Part shown: piece by piece, positions 49,578 through 57,749 of the stretch
Position numbering within the stretch: the stretch's first letter is position 1
Layout of the letters: every line of letters begins with the position of its first letter
Assembly (NCBI RefSeq): GCF_022213955.1
Contig: NZ_JAKNTW010000001.1
Location: forward strand, 248,001 to 312,000
Length of the DNA stretch: 64,000 nt
Source: Dolomitihabitans soli
GTDB lineage: Bacteria > Actinomycetota > Actinomycetes > Streptosporangiales > Streptosporangiaceae
Direction of reading: 5' to 3'
Program-made: the position numbers and the translations under genes
The notes under the pieces: model-generated
The model's input: only the letters and a program-made list of their open reading frames with translations
Told to the model about the DNA's origin: nothing
The model's database searches: none

Positions 49578-50969
49578 TCAGCCGGCGGCCTTGAGCAACT
49601 CGTTGGCCTTGGCCTCGGCATCCTTGAGCGCCTGGGCGGGGTCCTTCTCGCCCTGCATGGCGAGCTGGACCTCGGCGGCCACGGCCTTGGAGACGGCGGC
49701 GCCCCAGGCGGCGGTCTCCGCCTTGCGGGTGGCGATCTGCTCCTCGGTCACCTGGGTGCGCTGCGCCTGCTCGGCGCCCAGCCGGCGGGCGACGGACAAC
49801 GGGTCGCCGCCTGTCTGGCCGGTGAAGAAGGAGTCCTTCAGCGCGTCGGCGGCACTGGGGAAGATGGCCACCTTCGGGTCCTTGACGAAGCGGAGCTGGC
49901 TCTCCGCGTTGGTCACGAACTTGGCGAACTCGGCCGCGGCCGCCGCGTTCTTGCTGGTGCTGGCGACGGAGAGATACTGGCCCTCCCACACGTCGAAGGC
50001 CTTGGCCTCCACGGCGGCGGTGACGCCGAGCTTGGGATAGAGCGTGGGGGCGTTGTCCTTGACGTAGCGCAGGAAGCTGGCGTTGCGGTCGCCGAAGACG
50101 AGCTTGCCCGCGGCGAAGCGGTTGGACAGCTCGGTGGGCTCGGCCGACAGCGTGTCCCGGGGCAGCGCCCCGGCCTTGTACAGCCCGGCCAGCCGGGTGA
50201 CCCACTTCAGCGCGGTCGGGTCGGTGGAGAACGCCAGGGTCTTGCCGTCCGGGCCGAAGAATTTCACCCCGAGCGACTGCCAGTCGGTCTTGATGCGCTC
50301 GGTCGGGTTCGCGATGGTCGCGTGGTACTTGCCGCCCGACACCTTGGCGATCTGGTCGGCGGCGTCGAACAGCTCGAAGACGTCCTTCGGCGGGTTCGCC
50401 GGGTCGAGTCCCGCGGTCTTCATCAGGTCGGTGTTGACCGCCAGGACGTTGAAGCCGCCGTACCACGGCATGGCGGTGTGGGCGGACCCGGCGAACGTGG
50501 CGCCCGACCACATGGCGGGGATGAACTGCTTCCCGGCGTCCGGGACCTTGGTGTCCAGGTTGAGCAGGTATCCGGCCTTGGTGAGCGCGATGGCGGTGGC
50601 TTCGTTGAGGTTCACCACGTCCGGCATCGTGCAGGCGGCGGCGTTGGCGAGCAGGCGGGGCGTGAACTCCGAGTCGCCCGGGTCGTCCACCCAGTTGACC
50701 TTCACGCCGGGGTGTTCCCGCTGGAAGTCGGCGATGATCGGGTCGAAGACCGGGGCGAAGTCGTTCTTCAGGCTGGTCGTCTGGAACGTGATCTCACCCT
50801 TGATCTCGCCCTTGAGCGGTCCCGGGCCGACGTTCTCCTTGGGCACCGGGCAGTTGCCCGCCATGGCGGTGTCGCCTCCGGCCGGGGTGTCGCCGCCTCC
50901 GGACAGCCCGCAGGCGGCGGTGGTGAGGCCGAGGGTGACGGCGGTGAGCACCAGTTTGCTGATCTTCAT
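49578..50969 (-). CDS. Sugar ABC transporter substrate-binding lipoprotein
   Basis: A 463-residue binding protein. MKISKLVLTAVTLGLTTAAC is a lipoprotein signal; family 1 extracellular solute-binding features follow (EITFQTTSLKNDFAPVFDPI, GVKVNWVDDPGDSEFTPRLL, VVNLNEATAIALTKAGYLLN) and the length is normal. ATG at 50969 has GGAGACCCCC upstream; an in-frame start six codons earlier is less likely. It is the last gene of the ROK-permease-permease-fucosidase operon, 10 bases after the fucosidase stop. The operon suggests that it binds a fucose-containing oligosaccharide or a related glycan fragment. Confidence 0.9.
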   Translation of the reverse strand: MKISKLVLTAVTLGLTTAACGLSGGGDTPAGGDTAMAGNCPVPKENVGPGPLKGEIKGEITFQTTSLKNDFAPVFDPIIADFQREHPGVKVNWVDDPGDSEFTPRLLANAAACTMPDVVNLNEATAIALTKAGYLLNLDTKVPDAGKQFIPAMWSGATFAGSAHTAMPWYGGFNVLAVNTDLMKTAGLDPANPPKDVFELFDAADQIAKVSGGKYHATIANPTERIKTDWQSLGVKFFGPDGKTLAFSTDPTALKWVTRLAGLYKAGALPRDTLSAEPTELSNRFAAGKLVFGDRNASFLRYVKDNAPTLYPKLGVTAAVEAKAFDVWEGQYLSVASTSKNAAAAAEFAKFVTNAESQLRFVKDPKVAIFPSAADALKDSFFTGQTGGDPLSVARRLGAEQAQRTQVTEEQIATRKAETAAWGAAVSKAVAAEVQLAMQGEKDPAQALKDAEAKANELLKAAG

Positions 50970-50979
50970 GGGGGTCTCC

Positions 50980-52245
50980 TTACTCAAGGGTGAGCGCGAA
51001 GGCGTGCGAGACGCGGTGGCCGTCCGGCAGGCGCACGGTCACCGCGCCGTCCGCCGCGCTCCAGTCGAGGGGGCCGTCGTGGCCGAGCAGCCCGACCTTT
51101 CGCGGGATCCGCGTGACGGGCACCCGGACCTGGCGGAGGTCCGTGCGCAGGCCGATCGCGTAGACGGTGTCGCCGCGCCGGGTGAAGACGAGATCCTCGC
51201 TCTCGTACGGCTCGCAGGGGCGGGTGCCGTAGACGGCCTCGCCGTGCACGTCCAGCCAGCCGCCGATCTCGGCGAGCCGTTCGTAGACGCGGGCGGGCAG
51301 TGCGCCGGTGTGGTCGGGGCCGATGCCGAGCAGCAGGTTGCCGCCGCGGGCGATGATCCGGCAGAGCAGACGGACGACGTCGCCCGCCGTCTTGTACGTC
51401 TCGTCCGGGCCGAAGGTGTACCAGAACGGGCCCAGGGTGATGCAGCTCTCCCAGGGGAAGGGCTGCAACTCGGCGGGCACGGTCTGCTCGGGGGTGCGGT
51501 AGTCCTCCTGCGGCCCGTGCACGTCGCGGTCCACGACCAGGATGCCGGGCTGCAGGTCGCGGGCGCGGGCGGCCAGGCGTGGCAGGTCCAGGTCCTCGCG
51601 CGGCGCCCGTACCCAGCCCCCGTCCAGCCAGAGCAGGTCCACCGGGCCGTAGCCGGACAGCAGCTCCTCGATCTGGCCGTGGGTGAAATCGGCGAACCGC
51701 CGCCACCGCTCCGGCTCGTCCTCCGCCCGGTAGTTGGCATAGCGGTCAGGGGTGTCCCGGCCCGGTACCCAGTAGTCCGGGTGGTGCCAGTCGGCCTTGG
51801 AGAAGTAGGCGCCGACGCCCATGCCGTGAGCGCGGAAGGCGTCGAACACCGCACCGGCGACGTCCCGGCCGAGGGGGGTGTTGGTGGACTTGTACGTCGA
51901 CAACTCCGTGTCGTACATCGCGAAGCCGTCGTGGTGCTTGGTGGTGAACACCACGTACCGTATCCCCGCCTCCGCGCACGCCGCGGCCCACTTCTCCGGG
52001 TCGAACGCGGGCGCGTCGAAACCCTCGGGGAGCTTCTCGTAGTGCTCGCGATACCCGGCGCGGTCGTGGGCCCACGGGTCGGGGCGGGCCATGAAGTCGT
52101 CACCCTCATCGCACAGGGTCCAGCTCTCGAAGACGCCGAGGCGACTGTAGGGACCCCAGTGGATGATCACGCCGAACTTCTGGTCACGCCACCATTCGAG
52201 CTTGGCCCGCACAGCGGGGTCGTCCGGCCACACGTACTCGTTCAT
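50980..52245 (-). CDS. Alpha-L-fucosidase, GH29 family
   Basis: A 421-residue protein without a signal peptide, so it works in the cytoplasm on imported sugar. GH29 features: KFGVIIHWGPYSRLGVFESW, FTTKHHDGFAMYDTELSTYK (His-His-Asp-Gly loop), VGAYFSKADWHHPDYW, and VDLLWLDGGW, in which Asp is the nucleophile. RGGNLLLGIGPDHTGALP is the conserved loop after the barrel, and a short beta domain ends it. ATG follows GGGAGAGCGG. Position between the permease and the binding-protein genes of one operon shows a joined import-and-cleave function. Confidence 0.9.
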   Translation of the reverse strand: MNEYVWPDDPAVRAKLEWWRDQKFGVIIHWGPYSRLGVFESWTLCDEGDDFMARPDPWAHDRAGYREHYEKLPEGFDAPAFDPEKWAAACAEAGIRYVVFTTKHHDGFAMYDTELSTYKSTNTPLGRDVAGAVFDAFRAHGMGVGAYFSKADWHHPDYWVPGRDTPDRYANYRAEDEPERWRRFADFTHGQIEELLSGYGPVDLLWLDGGWVRAPREDLDLPRLAARARDLQPGILVVDRDVHGPQEDYRTPEQTVPAELQPFPWESCITLGPFWYTFGPDETYKTAGDVVRLLCRIIARGGNLLLGIGPDHTGALPARVYERLAEIGGWLDVHGEAVYGTRPCEPYESEDLVFTRRGDTVYAIGLRTDLRQVRVPVTRIPRKVGLLGHDGPLDWSAADGAVTVRLPDGHRVSHAFALTLE

Positions 52246-52261
52246 GTCCGCTCTCCCGTGA

Positions 52262-53089
52262 TCACATTTTCACCGCGCCGGATGCGACGCCGCGGTAGAA
52301 CCAGCGCTGGGCCAGAAAGAACAGGGCCACGACGGGGATGACGGAGATCATCGACCCGGTCATGATGAGTTTGTCGTCGACGCCGAACGAGCTCGACGAC
52401 ATCCGCGACAGCCCCAGGGTGAGCGTGAGGTTCTCCTCCGACCGCAGCACGATGAGCGGCCACAGGAAGTCGTCCCACGCCGCGATGAAGCTGTTGATCG
52501 CGACCACCGTCATCGCTCCCCTGGCCGAGGGCAGGAAGATCCGCCGGAAACGCGTCCACTCGCCCGCTCCCTCCATCAGTGCCGCGTCCTCCACCTCGGA
52601 CGGCACGGCCAGGAACGCCGCCCGCATGATCAGCACGTTGAAGGCGCCCGCGATGCCGGGCAGCCAGGCCCCGGCCAGGGTGTCGACGAGCCCCATGTCC
52701 CGGATGCCGAGGAACAGCGAGATCATGATCGACTCGAACGGGAACATCATCGCCAGGACCAGCAACAGGAACACCGCCCTGCGCCCGCGCCAGCCGGGCC
52801 GCGACATCATGTAGCCGCCGAACGAGGCGAAGACCAGGTTGCTGGCGATGGCCAGCGCCGCGATGGTCGCGCTGTTGGCCATGTACGACGCGATCGGCAC
52901 CGATTCCGCGATCTTCACGAAGTTGTCGAACGTGAGGTTCCTCGGCCACCAGGAGGCGTTGTCGCCGTAGACGTCCTCACCCGGCCCCTTGAGCGCGGTC
53001 GAGAGTTGCCACAGGAGCGGCCCCACGGTGATCGCCAGTACGGCGAGCAGCAGGACGTATCTTCCGGCGAGCCTGATCGCGGCCTTCAC
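52262..53089 (-). CDS. Sugar ABC transporter permease, MalG type
   Basis: A 275-residue membrane protein with six segments, starting at a GTG that overlaps the stop of the other permease (GTGA). The EAA-type loop is ALMEGAGEWTRFRRIFLPSA, which docks the ATPase, and the C terminus ends YRGVASGAVKM, the typical QRYFVxGLTxGAVK-like end of MalG proteins. No ATPase gene is in the operon, so it must share an MsiK-like ATPase encoded elsewhere, as is common in actinomycetes; that sharing is inference. Confidence 0.92.
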   Translation of the reverse strand: MKAAIRLAGRYVLLLAVLAITVGPLLWQLSTALKGPGEDVYGDNASWWPRNLTFDNFVKIAESVPIASYMANSATIAALAIASNLVFASFGGYMMSRPGWRGRRAVFLLLVLAMMFPFESIMISLFLGIRDMGLVDTLAGAWLPGIAGAFNVLIMRAAFLAVPSEVEDAALMEGAGEWTRFRRIFLPSARGAMTVVAINSFIAAWDDFLWPLIVLRSEENLTLTLGLSRMSSSSFGVDDKLIMTGSMISVIPVVALFFLAQRWFYRGVASGAVKM

Positions 53090-54045
53090 GAGCCCTCACC
53101 TCTGGAGATCTTCTGGCCCAGCAGTGTGAAGCCCACGGTCAGCAGAAAGAGCGCGACGGAGGCGGCGGCGCCGAATCCGGCGTTGCCCGTCACGGGGTCC
53201 AGACCCACGTCGCGGATGTAGAACGGCAGGGTGCGTGCCTGGCCGCCGGGTCCACCGGTGGCCCCGCCGAGCGCGAAGACCTCGGTGAAGACCCGGAGCG
53301 ATCCGATCGCGGTCAGTGTGCCGACGAGCAGCATCGTGGGCCGCACCCCGGGCACCGTGACGTGCCGGAAGCGGTGGAACGCGCTCGCGCCGTCCACCGA
53401 GGCGGCCTCGTGCAGTTCCTTCGGAACGTTCCCGAGCGCGGCCAGATAGAGGATCATGTACCAGCCCAGGCCCTTCCACACGGTCATCGCCATCGCCCCG
53501 AACAGCACCAGCGTCGCGTCGGACAGGAACGGAACCGGCTCGCCGGCCAGCCCGGTCGCCAGCAGCGCGCCGTTGATCAGCCCGTCGTCGCGCAGCAGCC
53601 ACTGCCAGCTGAACCCGGCCACGATGATCGAGGCGAGCACCGGCGTGTAGAACGCCGACCGGAAGAACCCGATGAACGGGATCTTCTTCTCCACCAGTAC
53701 GGCCAGCAGCAGCGGCAGGATGACCATCAGCGGCACCACGACCAGCGCGTACAGCACGCTGTGCCAGGTGGCCGACCAGAAGGCCGCGTCACCCAGCAGG
53801 CGCGTGTAGTTCCCCAGCCCCACGAACCCCGACGGCCCGCCCAGCGGCTTGGCGTTCGTGAACGACAGCAGCACCGTGTTGACGAACGGGAACACCCCGA
53901 ACACGACCGCCGCGGCGATCACGGGAGCACACCACAACCAAGGCATCCACCAGGGACGATGGAGCGCGGCACCGGACTTGGCGGTGACTTGCGGCGCGGG
54001 CTCGCGCGAGGGGGGCGGTGCCGCGGGGGAGAGTGTGTTGATCAT
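53086..54045 (-). CDS. Sugar ABC transporter permease, MalF type
   Basis: A 319-residue membrane protein with an N-terminal Pro/Ala-rich cytoplasmic tail of about 30 residues, then six segments beginning PWLWCAPVIAAAVVFGVFPF. The docking loop reads ELHEAASVDGASAFHRFRHV, the EAA motif of sugar permeases. PGVRPTMLLVGTLTAIGSLR follows. It starts at 54045 and overlaps the MalG gene by four bases. It lies 21 bases after the ROK regulator, so the regulator and transporter form one transcript. Confidence 0.92.
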   Translation of the reverse strand: MINTLSPAAPPPSREPAPQVTAKSGAALHRPWWMPWLWCAPVIAAAVVFGVFPFVNTVLLSFTNAKPLGGPSGFVGLGNYTRLLGDAAFWSATWHSVLYALVVVPLMVILPLLLAVLVEKKIPFIGFFRSAFYTPVLASIIVAGFSWQWLLRDDGLINGALLATGLAGEPVPFLSDATLVLFGAMAMTVWKGLGWYMILYLAALGNVPKELHEAASVDGASAFHRFRHVTVPGVRPTMLLVGTLTAIGSLRVFTEVFALGGATGGPGGQARTLPFYIRDVGLDPVTGNAGFGAAASVALFLLTVGFTLLGQKISRGEGS

Positions 54046-54066
54046 GATCCATTTCCCGGTCGAGGG

Positions 54067-55221
54067 TCAGCGGCGCGGGCCGTACAACTCGTCCCGCACC
54101 GCCTCCAGCGCCATCAGCACGGCTCCGCGCAGCACCGAGTTGCCTTCCACGGCGGAGGTCACGAGCCGCACCCGCAGCGGGGCCAGCTCGGCGACCTCGG
54201 CCTCGATACGCGCGATCAGCGGGCCGCACACGCGCCCCACCTCGCCGGTGAGCACGACGAGCCCGGGATCGACGACGGCGCACACGGCCACGATGCCCAC
54301 CGCGATCCGCCCGGCCACCTCGGCCAGGAAGTCCTGCCCGCCGTCGCGCAGCACGTCGGGAACCGTCCGGCCGCGTACGTCGTGCTCGCGGGCCAGGGCG
54401 AGAACGGCCCGCGAGCCGGCCAGCCCCTGGAAGCCGCCCTTGTAGAGGCCGCTGCGCCGGTGTATCCGCTGCAACGTGGCGCCGTGCAGCGGCAGGTAGC
54501 CGACCTCGCCCGCGCCGCCGCCGCTGCCTCTCCGCAGCCGCCCGCCGAGCACGAGCCCCATCCCGACCCCGCTGCCCAGGGTGAGCAGCGCGAAGTCGTC
54601 GCGGTCGCGGGCCGCGCCGACCAGGTGCTCGGCCAGCGCGCTGAGGTTGACCTCGTTCTCGAACACGACCTGCCGTCTCAGCTCCTCGCGCAACTGGGTC
54701 AGCGAACCGTGGTGCCAGCTCGGCAGGTCGGACGAGAACGCCATGTCGCCGGTGGCCGGATCGACGATGCCGGGCGTGCCGACGACCACGCAGCGCAGAT
54801 CGTCCACCGTGAGCCCGGCCTTGCTCGCGGCCTCGGCCACGGCATCGCGGACGAGGAGGATCGAGTTGTCCTTCGGGCGAGTGACGATCACCGCCGCGCC
54901 GGCCGTACGGCCGGTGATGTCGGCGACGACGGCGTGCACCTCCGTCGCCCGCAGTTCGACCCCGGCCACGTGCGCCCGGTCGGCGATGACGCCGTAGGTC
55001 CTGGCGTTGGGGCCGCTGCGTCCTTCACCCGCCTGGCCCGCCTCGGTGACCAGGCCCGCTTCCAGCAGCCGCTCCAGCAGTTCGGCCACGGTCGGCTTGG
55101 CCAGCCCGGTGCGCTCGACCAGCTGCGCCCGGCTGATCGGCCCCAGCTCGATCATCAGATCCAGGGCCAGCCGGTCGTTGATCGCACGGATCAGCCCGGC
55201 GGACGCCTTCCGGCTGCTCAT
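54067..55221 (-). CDS. ROK-family transcriptional regulator
   Basis: A 384-residue regulator. N-terminal winged helix (about 15-75: IELGPISRAQLVERTGLAKP, TVAELLERLLEAGLVTE) joined to a ROK sugar-kinase-like fold (VVGTPGIVDPATGDMAFSSD, LTLGSGVGMGLVLGGRLRRG, GEVGYLPLHGATLQR, where the family's zinc Cys motif is lost). It probably binds a sugar and controls the operon that it heads. A promoter with a palindrome just downstream of its -10 box lies upstream. Start ATG at 55221 has GGGGAG-type sequence before it. Confidence 0.9.
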   Translation of the reverse strand: MSSRKASAGLIRAINDRLALDLMIELGPISRAQLVERTGLAKPTVAELLERLLEAGLVTEAGQAGEGRSGPNARTYGVIADRAHVAGVELRATEVHAVVADITGRTAGAAVIVTRPKDNSILLVRDAVAEAASKAGLTVDDLRCVVVGTPGIVDPATGDMAFSSDLPSWHHGSLTQLREELRRQVVFENEVNLSALAEHLVGAARDRDDFALLTLGSGVGMGLVLGGRLRRGSGGGAGEVGYLPLHGATLQRIHRRSGLYKGGFQGLAGSRAVLALAREHDVRGRTVPDVLRDGGQDFLAEVAGRIAVGIVAVCAVVDPGLVVLTGEVGRVCGPLIARIEAEVAELAPLRVRLVTSAVEGNSVLRGAVLMALEAVRDELYGPRR

Positions 55222-55234
55222 GTCACTCCCCGTC

Positions 55235-55296
55235 GGATAGGAAGGTTCCCTTCCAGTTGTCGGCTGACGCTAGAGAGCGCAGCCAGGGCGTGTCAA
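55235..55296 (-). promoter_or_regulatory. Promoter and operator of the ROK operon
   Basis: On the minus strand TTGACA (55296-55291), an 18-base spacer and TAGCGT (55272-55267) form a good sigma-70-type promoter. The operator-like element GGATAGGAAGGTTCCCTTCC (plus strand, 55235-55254) starts about 12 bases after the -10 box, so it covers the start site, the usual place for a repressor. GGAAG/CTTCC are its arms. Confidence 0.7.
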
Positions 55297-55372
55297 GAGC
55301 CGTCTCGCTGTGATGTTCAGCGAAAAGTCACCATTGCGGCAGCGGGCATCGGCTGCCTAGACTCGCCTAACC

Positions 55373-55392
55373 GGAAGGGAACCTGTCTATCC
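55373..55392 (+). promoter_or_regulatory. Inverted second copy of the ROK operator element
   Basis: GGAAGGGAACCTGTCTATCC is the reverse complement of the 55235-55254 element at 18 of 20 positions, with about 118 bases between the copies. Two copies in opposite orientation around the promoter could support DNA looping. A hairpin of the downstream transcript overlaps its end. Confidence 0.55.
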
Positions 55393-55407
55393 CGCCAGTT
55401 CGGCGGG
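55391..55407 (-). terminator. Hairpin downstream of the winged-helix gene
   Basis: CCCGCC (55391-55396) pairs with GGCGGG (55402-55407) over a 5-nt loop, 28 bases after the winged-helix stop codon on the minus strand. A terminator for that pair of genes is likely; there is no T tract. Confidence 0.45.
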
Positions 55408-55434
55408 GGCCTCTCGTGAGCGGCCGACGCCGCG

Positions 55435-55746
55435 TCAGTCGCCCGGGTCGCCGACGATGGCCCTGAGTGCGGCGACATGGGCCTGGTAGGCGGTGCGACC
55501 GGTTTCCGTGAGGTGCAGCCACACACGTTGCCTGGTGTCGCGGACGGCCTTGTTCTGCGCCACGTAGCCCGCGTCCATCAGGACGCTGATGTGCTTGCTG
55601 AGCACCGAGGCGCTCACGTCGAGCTGCTGCTGGACGGTGCCGAACTCGGCCGATTCCACCGCGTCGAGCAGGGCGCAGATCCGCAGGCGGTTGGGCGCGT
55701 GGATGGTGGTGTCGAAGCCGTCGGCGGGTTCGCCTGTGGTCGTCAT
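55435..55746 (-). CDS. Small winged-helix regulator (MarR/ArsR-like)
   Basis: A 103-residue DNA-binding protein: APNRLRICALLDAVESAEFG (first helices), TVQQQLDVSASVLSKHISVL (recognition helix region), DAGYVAQNKAVRDTRQRVWL (wing), and the dimer helix TAYQAHVAALRAIVG. ATG at 55746 overlaps the upstream membrane-protein stop by four bases, so the two are made together. Such pairs often consist of a membrane sensor or transporter and a repressor. The twin palindromes in the promoter are its likely binding sites, so the pair is probably self-regulated. Confidence 0.85.
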   Translation of the reverse strand: MTTTGEPADGFDTTIHAPNRLRICALLDAVESAEFGTVQQQLDVSASVLSKHISVLMDAGYVAQNKAVRDTRQRVWLHLTETGRTAYQAHVAALRAIVGDPGD

Positions 55747-56207
55747 GCCGAGGCGCGCCGGCCGCCGAACAGGCCGATGACGAGGATGGCGACGGCCAGG
55801 ATCTCGGCGAACGCGATCATCGCCCAGTTCTGGTCGAAACCCAGCTTGAGGACGGCGGCGGCCGTGCCGAGGGCGCCGACGGCGATCATGCACAGCCACA
55901 CCCTGCGGGTCTGCTCCCGGCTGAACCTGGGGACGAGCCCCGCTCTGCTGATGAAGAGGCGCAGCGTCATGCCGAACGCCGTGAGCCACAGGAGCATGAA
56001 GACGATGAAGGCGGTGATCCCGGCGACCGTCGACGGGAGCTGGGTGGCCAGTGGGGAGACGGCCACCAGCGCGGCCAGGCTCGCGAAGTACCACCACGGG
56101 GGGCGGAGGGCGGCGGCGGCGTCGGTCTGGGCGCTCTGTGCCGCCTGCAGGGCGGCACGCGCCTCCTCGGGGGTCGGCCGACGACCTGAGGGCTCTTCTG
56201 TTTCCAT
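55743..56207 (-). CDS. Four-segment membrane protein paired with a winged-helix regulator
   Basis: A 154-residue protein (start at 56207; an in-frame ATG at 56258 would add 17 residues). After a 45-residue acidic Ala-rich cytoplasmic part come four membrane segments: ASLAALVAVSPLATQL, AGITAFIVFMLLWLTAFGM, VWLCMIAVGALGTAAAVLKL and MIAFAEILAVAILVIGLFGG. Neither ATG has a ribosome site, and both lie inside TTTCCA-type palindromes, so the message may be leaderless. Function unknown. It is translationally coupled to the regulator gene. Confidence 0.7.
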   Translation of the reverse strand: METEEPSGRRPTPEEARAALQAAQSAQTDAAAALRPPWWYFASLAALVAVSPLATQLPSTVAGITAFIVFMLLWLTAFGMTLRLFISRAGLVPRFSREQTRRVWLCMIAVGALGTAAAVLKLGFDQNWAMIAFAEILAVAILVIGLFGGRRASA

Positions 56208-56266
56208 AGTGGAAAGTGAAGCACTGACTTTCCGGTTCGTCAACTGTAGATTTTCCATATTGGAAA
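56201..56266 (-). promoter_or_regulatory. Twin TTTCCA-N3-TGGAAA palindromes and promoter
   Basis: Perfect 15-base palindromic sites lie at 56201-56215 (spacer TAG) and 56252-56266 (spacer TAT), 51 bases apart, about five helical turns. On the minus strand TTGACG (56243-56238) lies between them as a possible -35 box. The inner site covers the ATG at 56207. Binding of the winged-helix protein is inferred. Confidence 0.8.
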
Positions 56267-56320
56267 CTAAAGGGCCGGACGGCGGATCGCGCCCGCCGCC
56301 CGGCCTTTGTTCCGGGGTGG

Positions 56321-57592
56321 TCAGCGAAGGACGGAGTGGAGGGCGGAGGTCAGGGAGGCGCGGGCGTCGTCCTGGTCGAGAGACCACATCATGGAGCCGC
56401 CGAGGCCCTTCAGGCGGATGTACGCGGCCTTCTGCACCAGTACGGCGGGGTCGTCATAGGACCAGAACTCGTTGCCGTCGTAGAGCCAGAGCGTGCCGGT
56501 GCGCAGGTCGCGATAGCGTTTGCCGGGTTTGGCGGCCAGCTGTTCGTAGTCCTCCGTGCCGGCGGCGAACGTGCCGGGAGCCGGTCCGGTGGCGGGCCGG
56601 TAGAGGCCGTCGCCGCCCGCCGTGACGCCGGTCCAGCCCTGGCCGTAGGCGGGGACGCCGACCACGATCTTGCGCTTGGGCGCGCCCCGGCTCAGGAAGT
56701 CGCGCACGGTCTGGTCCACGCTGAAGCGGACCTCGTTCGGATCGCGCCTGTCCGTCAGCAGGTTGCCGTTGTGGCCGGTCCGGCTCTCCCAGGAGCCGTG
56801 CAGGTCGTACCCCTGGACCGTGGCGAAGTCGAGCGCCCTGAAGACCCTCGGGACCTCGAACCCGGCGTCGATCTTGGCGGCCGCCGCCGGCAGGAACGCC
56901 GAGAGGACGCTGCGGCTGTCGAAGGCGTCCATCTGCCTGCGGAGCTCCTCGACGAACAGGGTGAAGTTCTGCTTGTCCTCGGGCCTGATGACGTTCCCGT
57001 CGTTTCCGGCGGAGCCCGGCCACTCCCAGTCGAGGTCGATGCCGTCGAAGACGCCGGCGCCCGCGCCCGCGGGGAGTCCGGGAAGCTCACCCTTCAGCCA
57101 CAGTTCCACGCAGGAGGCGGCCAGCCGGGTCCGCGCCTCGGGAGTGAGCACGGCGTCGGAGAAGTGCTTCGAGAGGGTCCAGCCGCCCAGCGAGACGAGC
57201 GCCTTCAGGCCGGGGTGCTTGGCCTTCAGTTCTCTGAGCTGGTTGAGGTTGCCCTTGAGTGGCTGGTCATCGGTGTCTCCCGTGCCGTCCACGCTCTGCT
57301 CGGCGGACACCGGCCGCTGCCAGTCGGCCCAGGCGTCCGCTGACGCACATGTACCCTGTGCGGTCACGTCGCTGAAGGCATAGTTGATATGGGTTAGTTT
57401 GCCCGCTGCGCCACTGGAGTCGAGGTCTTTGACATGAAAGTCGCGGGCATAGATGCCCCATTGAATGAAGTAGCCCACACGCTTGAAGCGGTCGTCGTGC
57501 TGAGGGTGCGTCTGCGCCTGGGCGGGTGCGGCGGCCATGGCCGGCACGAGTGAGAGGGTGGCGATGAGTAGGATCCTGCAGAGTCGGACCAC
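56321..57592 (-). CDS. Secreted GH18 chitinase
   Basis: GTG start at 57592 behind GGAGCC. The 423-residue protein has a signal peptide (residues 1-26, ending AQA), then a complete GH18 domain: KRVGYFIQWGIYARDFHV, LKALVSLGGWTLSKHFSD (the SxGG motif), and FDGIDLDWEWP near residue 190, the DxxDxDxE catalytic motif with Glu as acid. MVQGYD-like strand is ATVQGYDLHGSW, and GGSMMWSLDQDD ends the barrel. No chitin-binding domain is present, so it is a stand-alone catalytic unit that would act on soluble or loosened chitin outside the cell. Confidence 0.95.
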   Translation of the reverse strand: MVRLCRILLIATLSLVPAMAAAPAQAQTHPQHDDRFKRVGYFIQWGIYARDFHVKDLDSSGAAGKLTHINYAFSDVTAQGTCASADAWADWQRPVSAEQSVDGTGDTDDQPLKGNLNQLRELKAKHPGLKALVSLGGWTLSKHFSDAVLTPEARTRLAASCVELWLKGELPGLPAGAGAGVFDGIDLDWEWPGSAGNDGNVIRPEDKQNFTLFVEELRRQMDAFDSRSVLSAFLPAAAAKIDAGFEVPRVFRALDFATVQGYDLHGSWESRTGHNGNLLTDRRDPNEVRFSVDQTVRDFLSRGAPKRKIVVGVPAYGQGWTGVTAGGDGLYRPATGPAPGTFAAGTEDYEQLAAKPGKRYRDLRTGTLWLYDGNEFWSYDDPAVLVQKAAYIRLKGLGGSMMWSLDQDDARASLTSALHSVLR

Positions 57593-57623
57593 GGTGGCTC
57601 CACTGCTCCGAGGGAATACTTAT

Positions 57624-57679
57624 AGGAAAGTTTCCTTTAAGTTTTCCCGGATCGTAGAACCGCGGGAACCGCGAGTCAA
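57624..57679 (-). promoter_or_regulatory. Promoter and GGAAA-G-TTTCC palindrome of the chitinase gene
   Basis: On the minus strand TTGACT (57679-57674), a 17-base spacer and TACGAT (57656-57651) make a promoter. The palindrome AGGAAAGTTTCCT (57624-57636) lies about 14 bases after the -10 box, as in the ROK operon promoter, and has the same GGAA core, with a further GTTTTCC beside it. Confidence 0.75.
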
Positions 57680-57749
57680 CGGCCTGGAGGGTTCTTCCCG
57701 CCGGACCCGGCCGATTTCGCTACCCTTCCCGTTGGGCGGGTGAGGGCGC

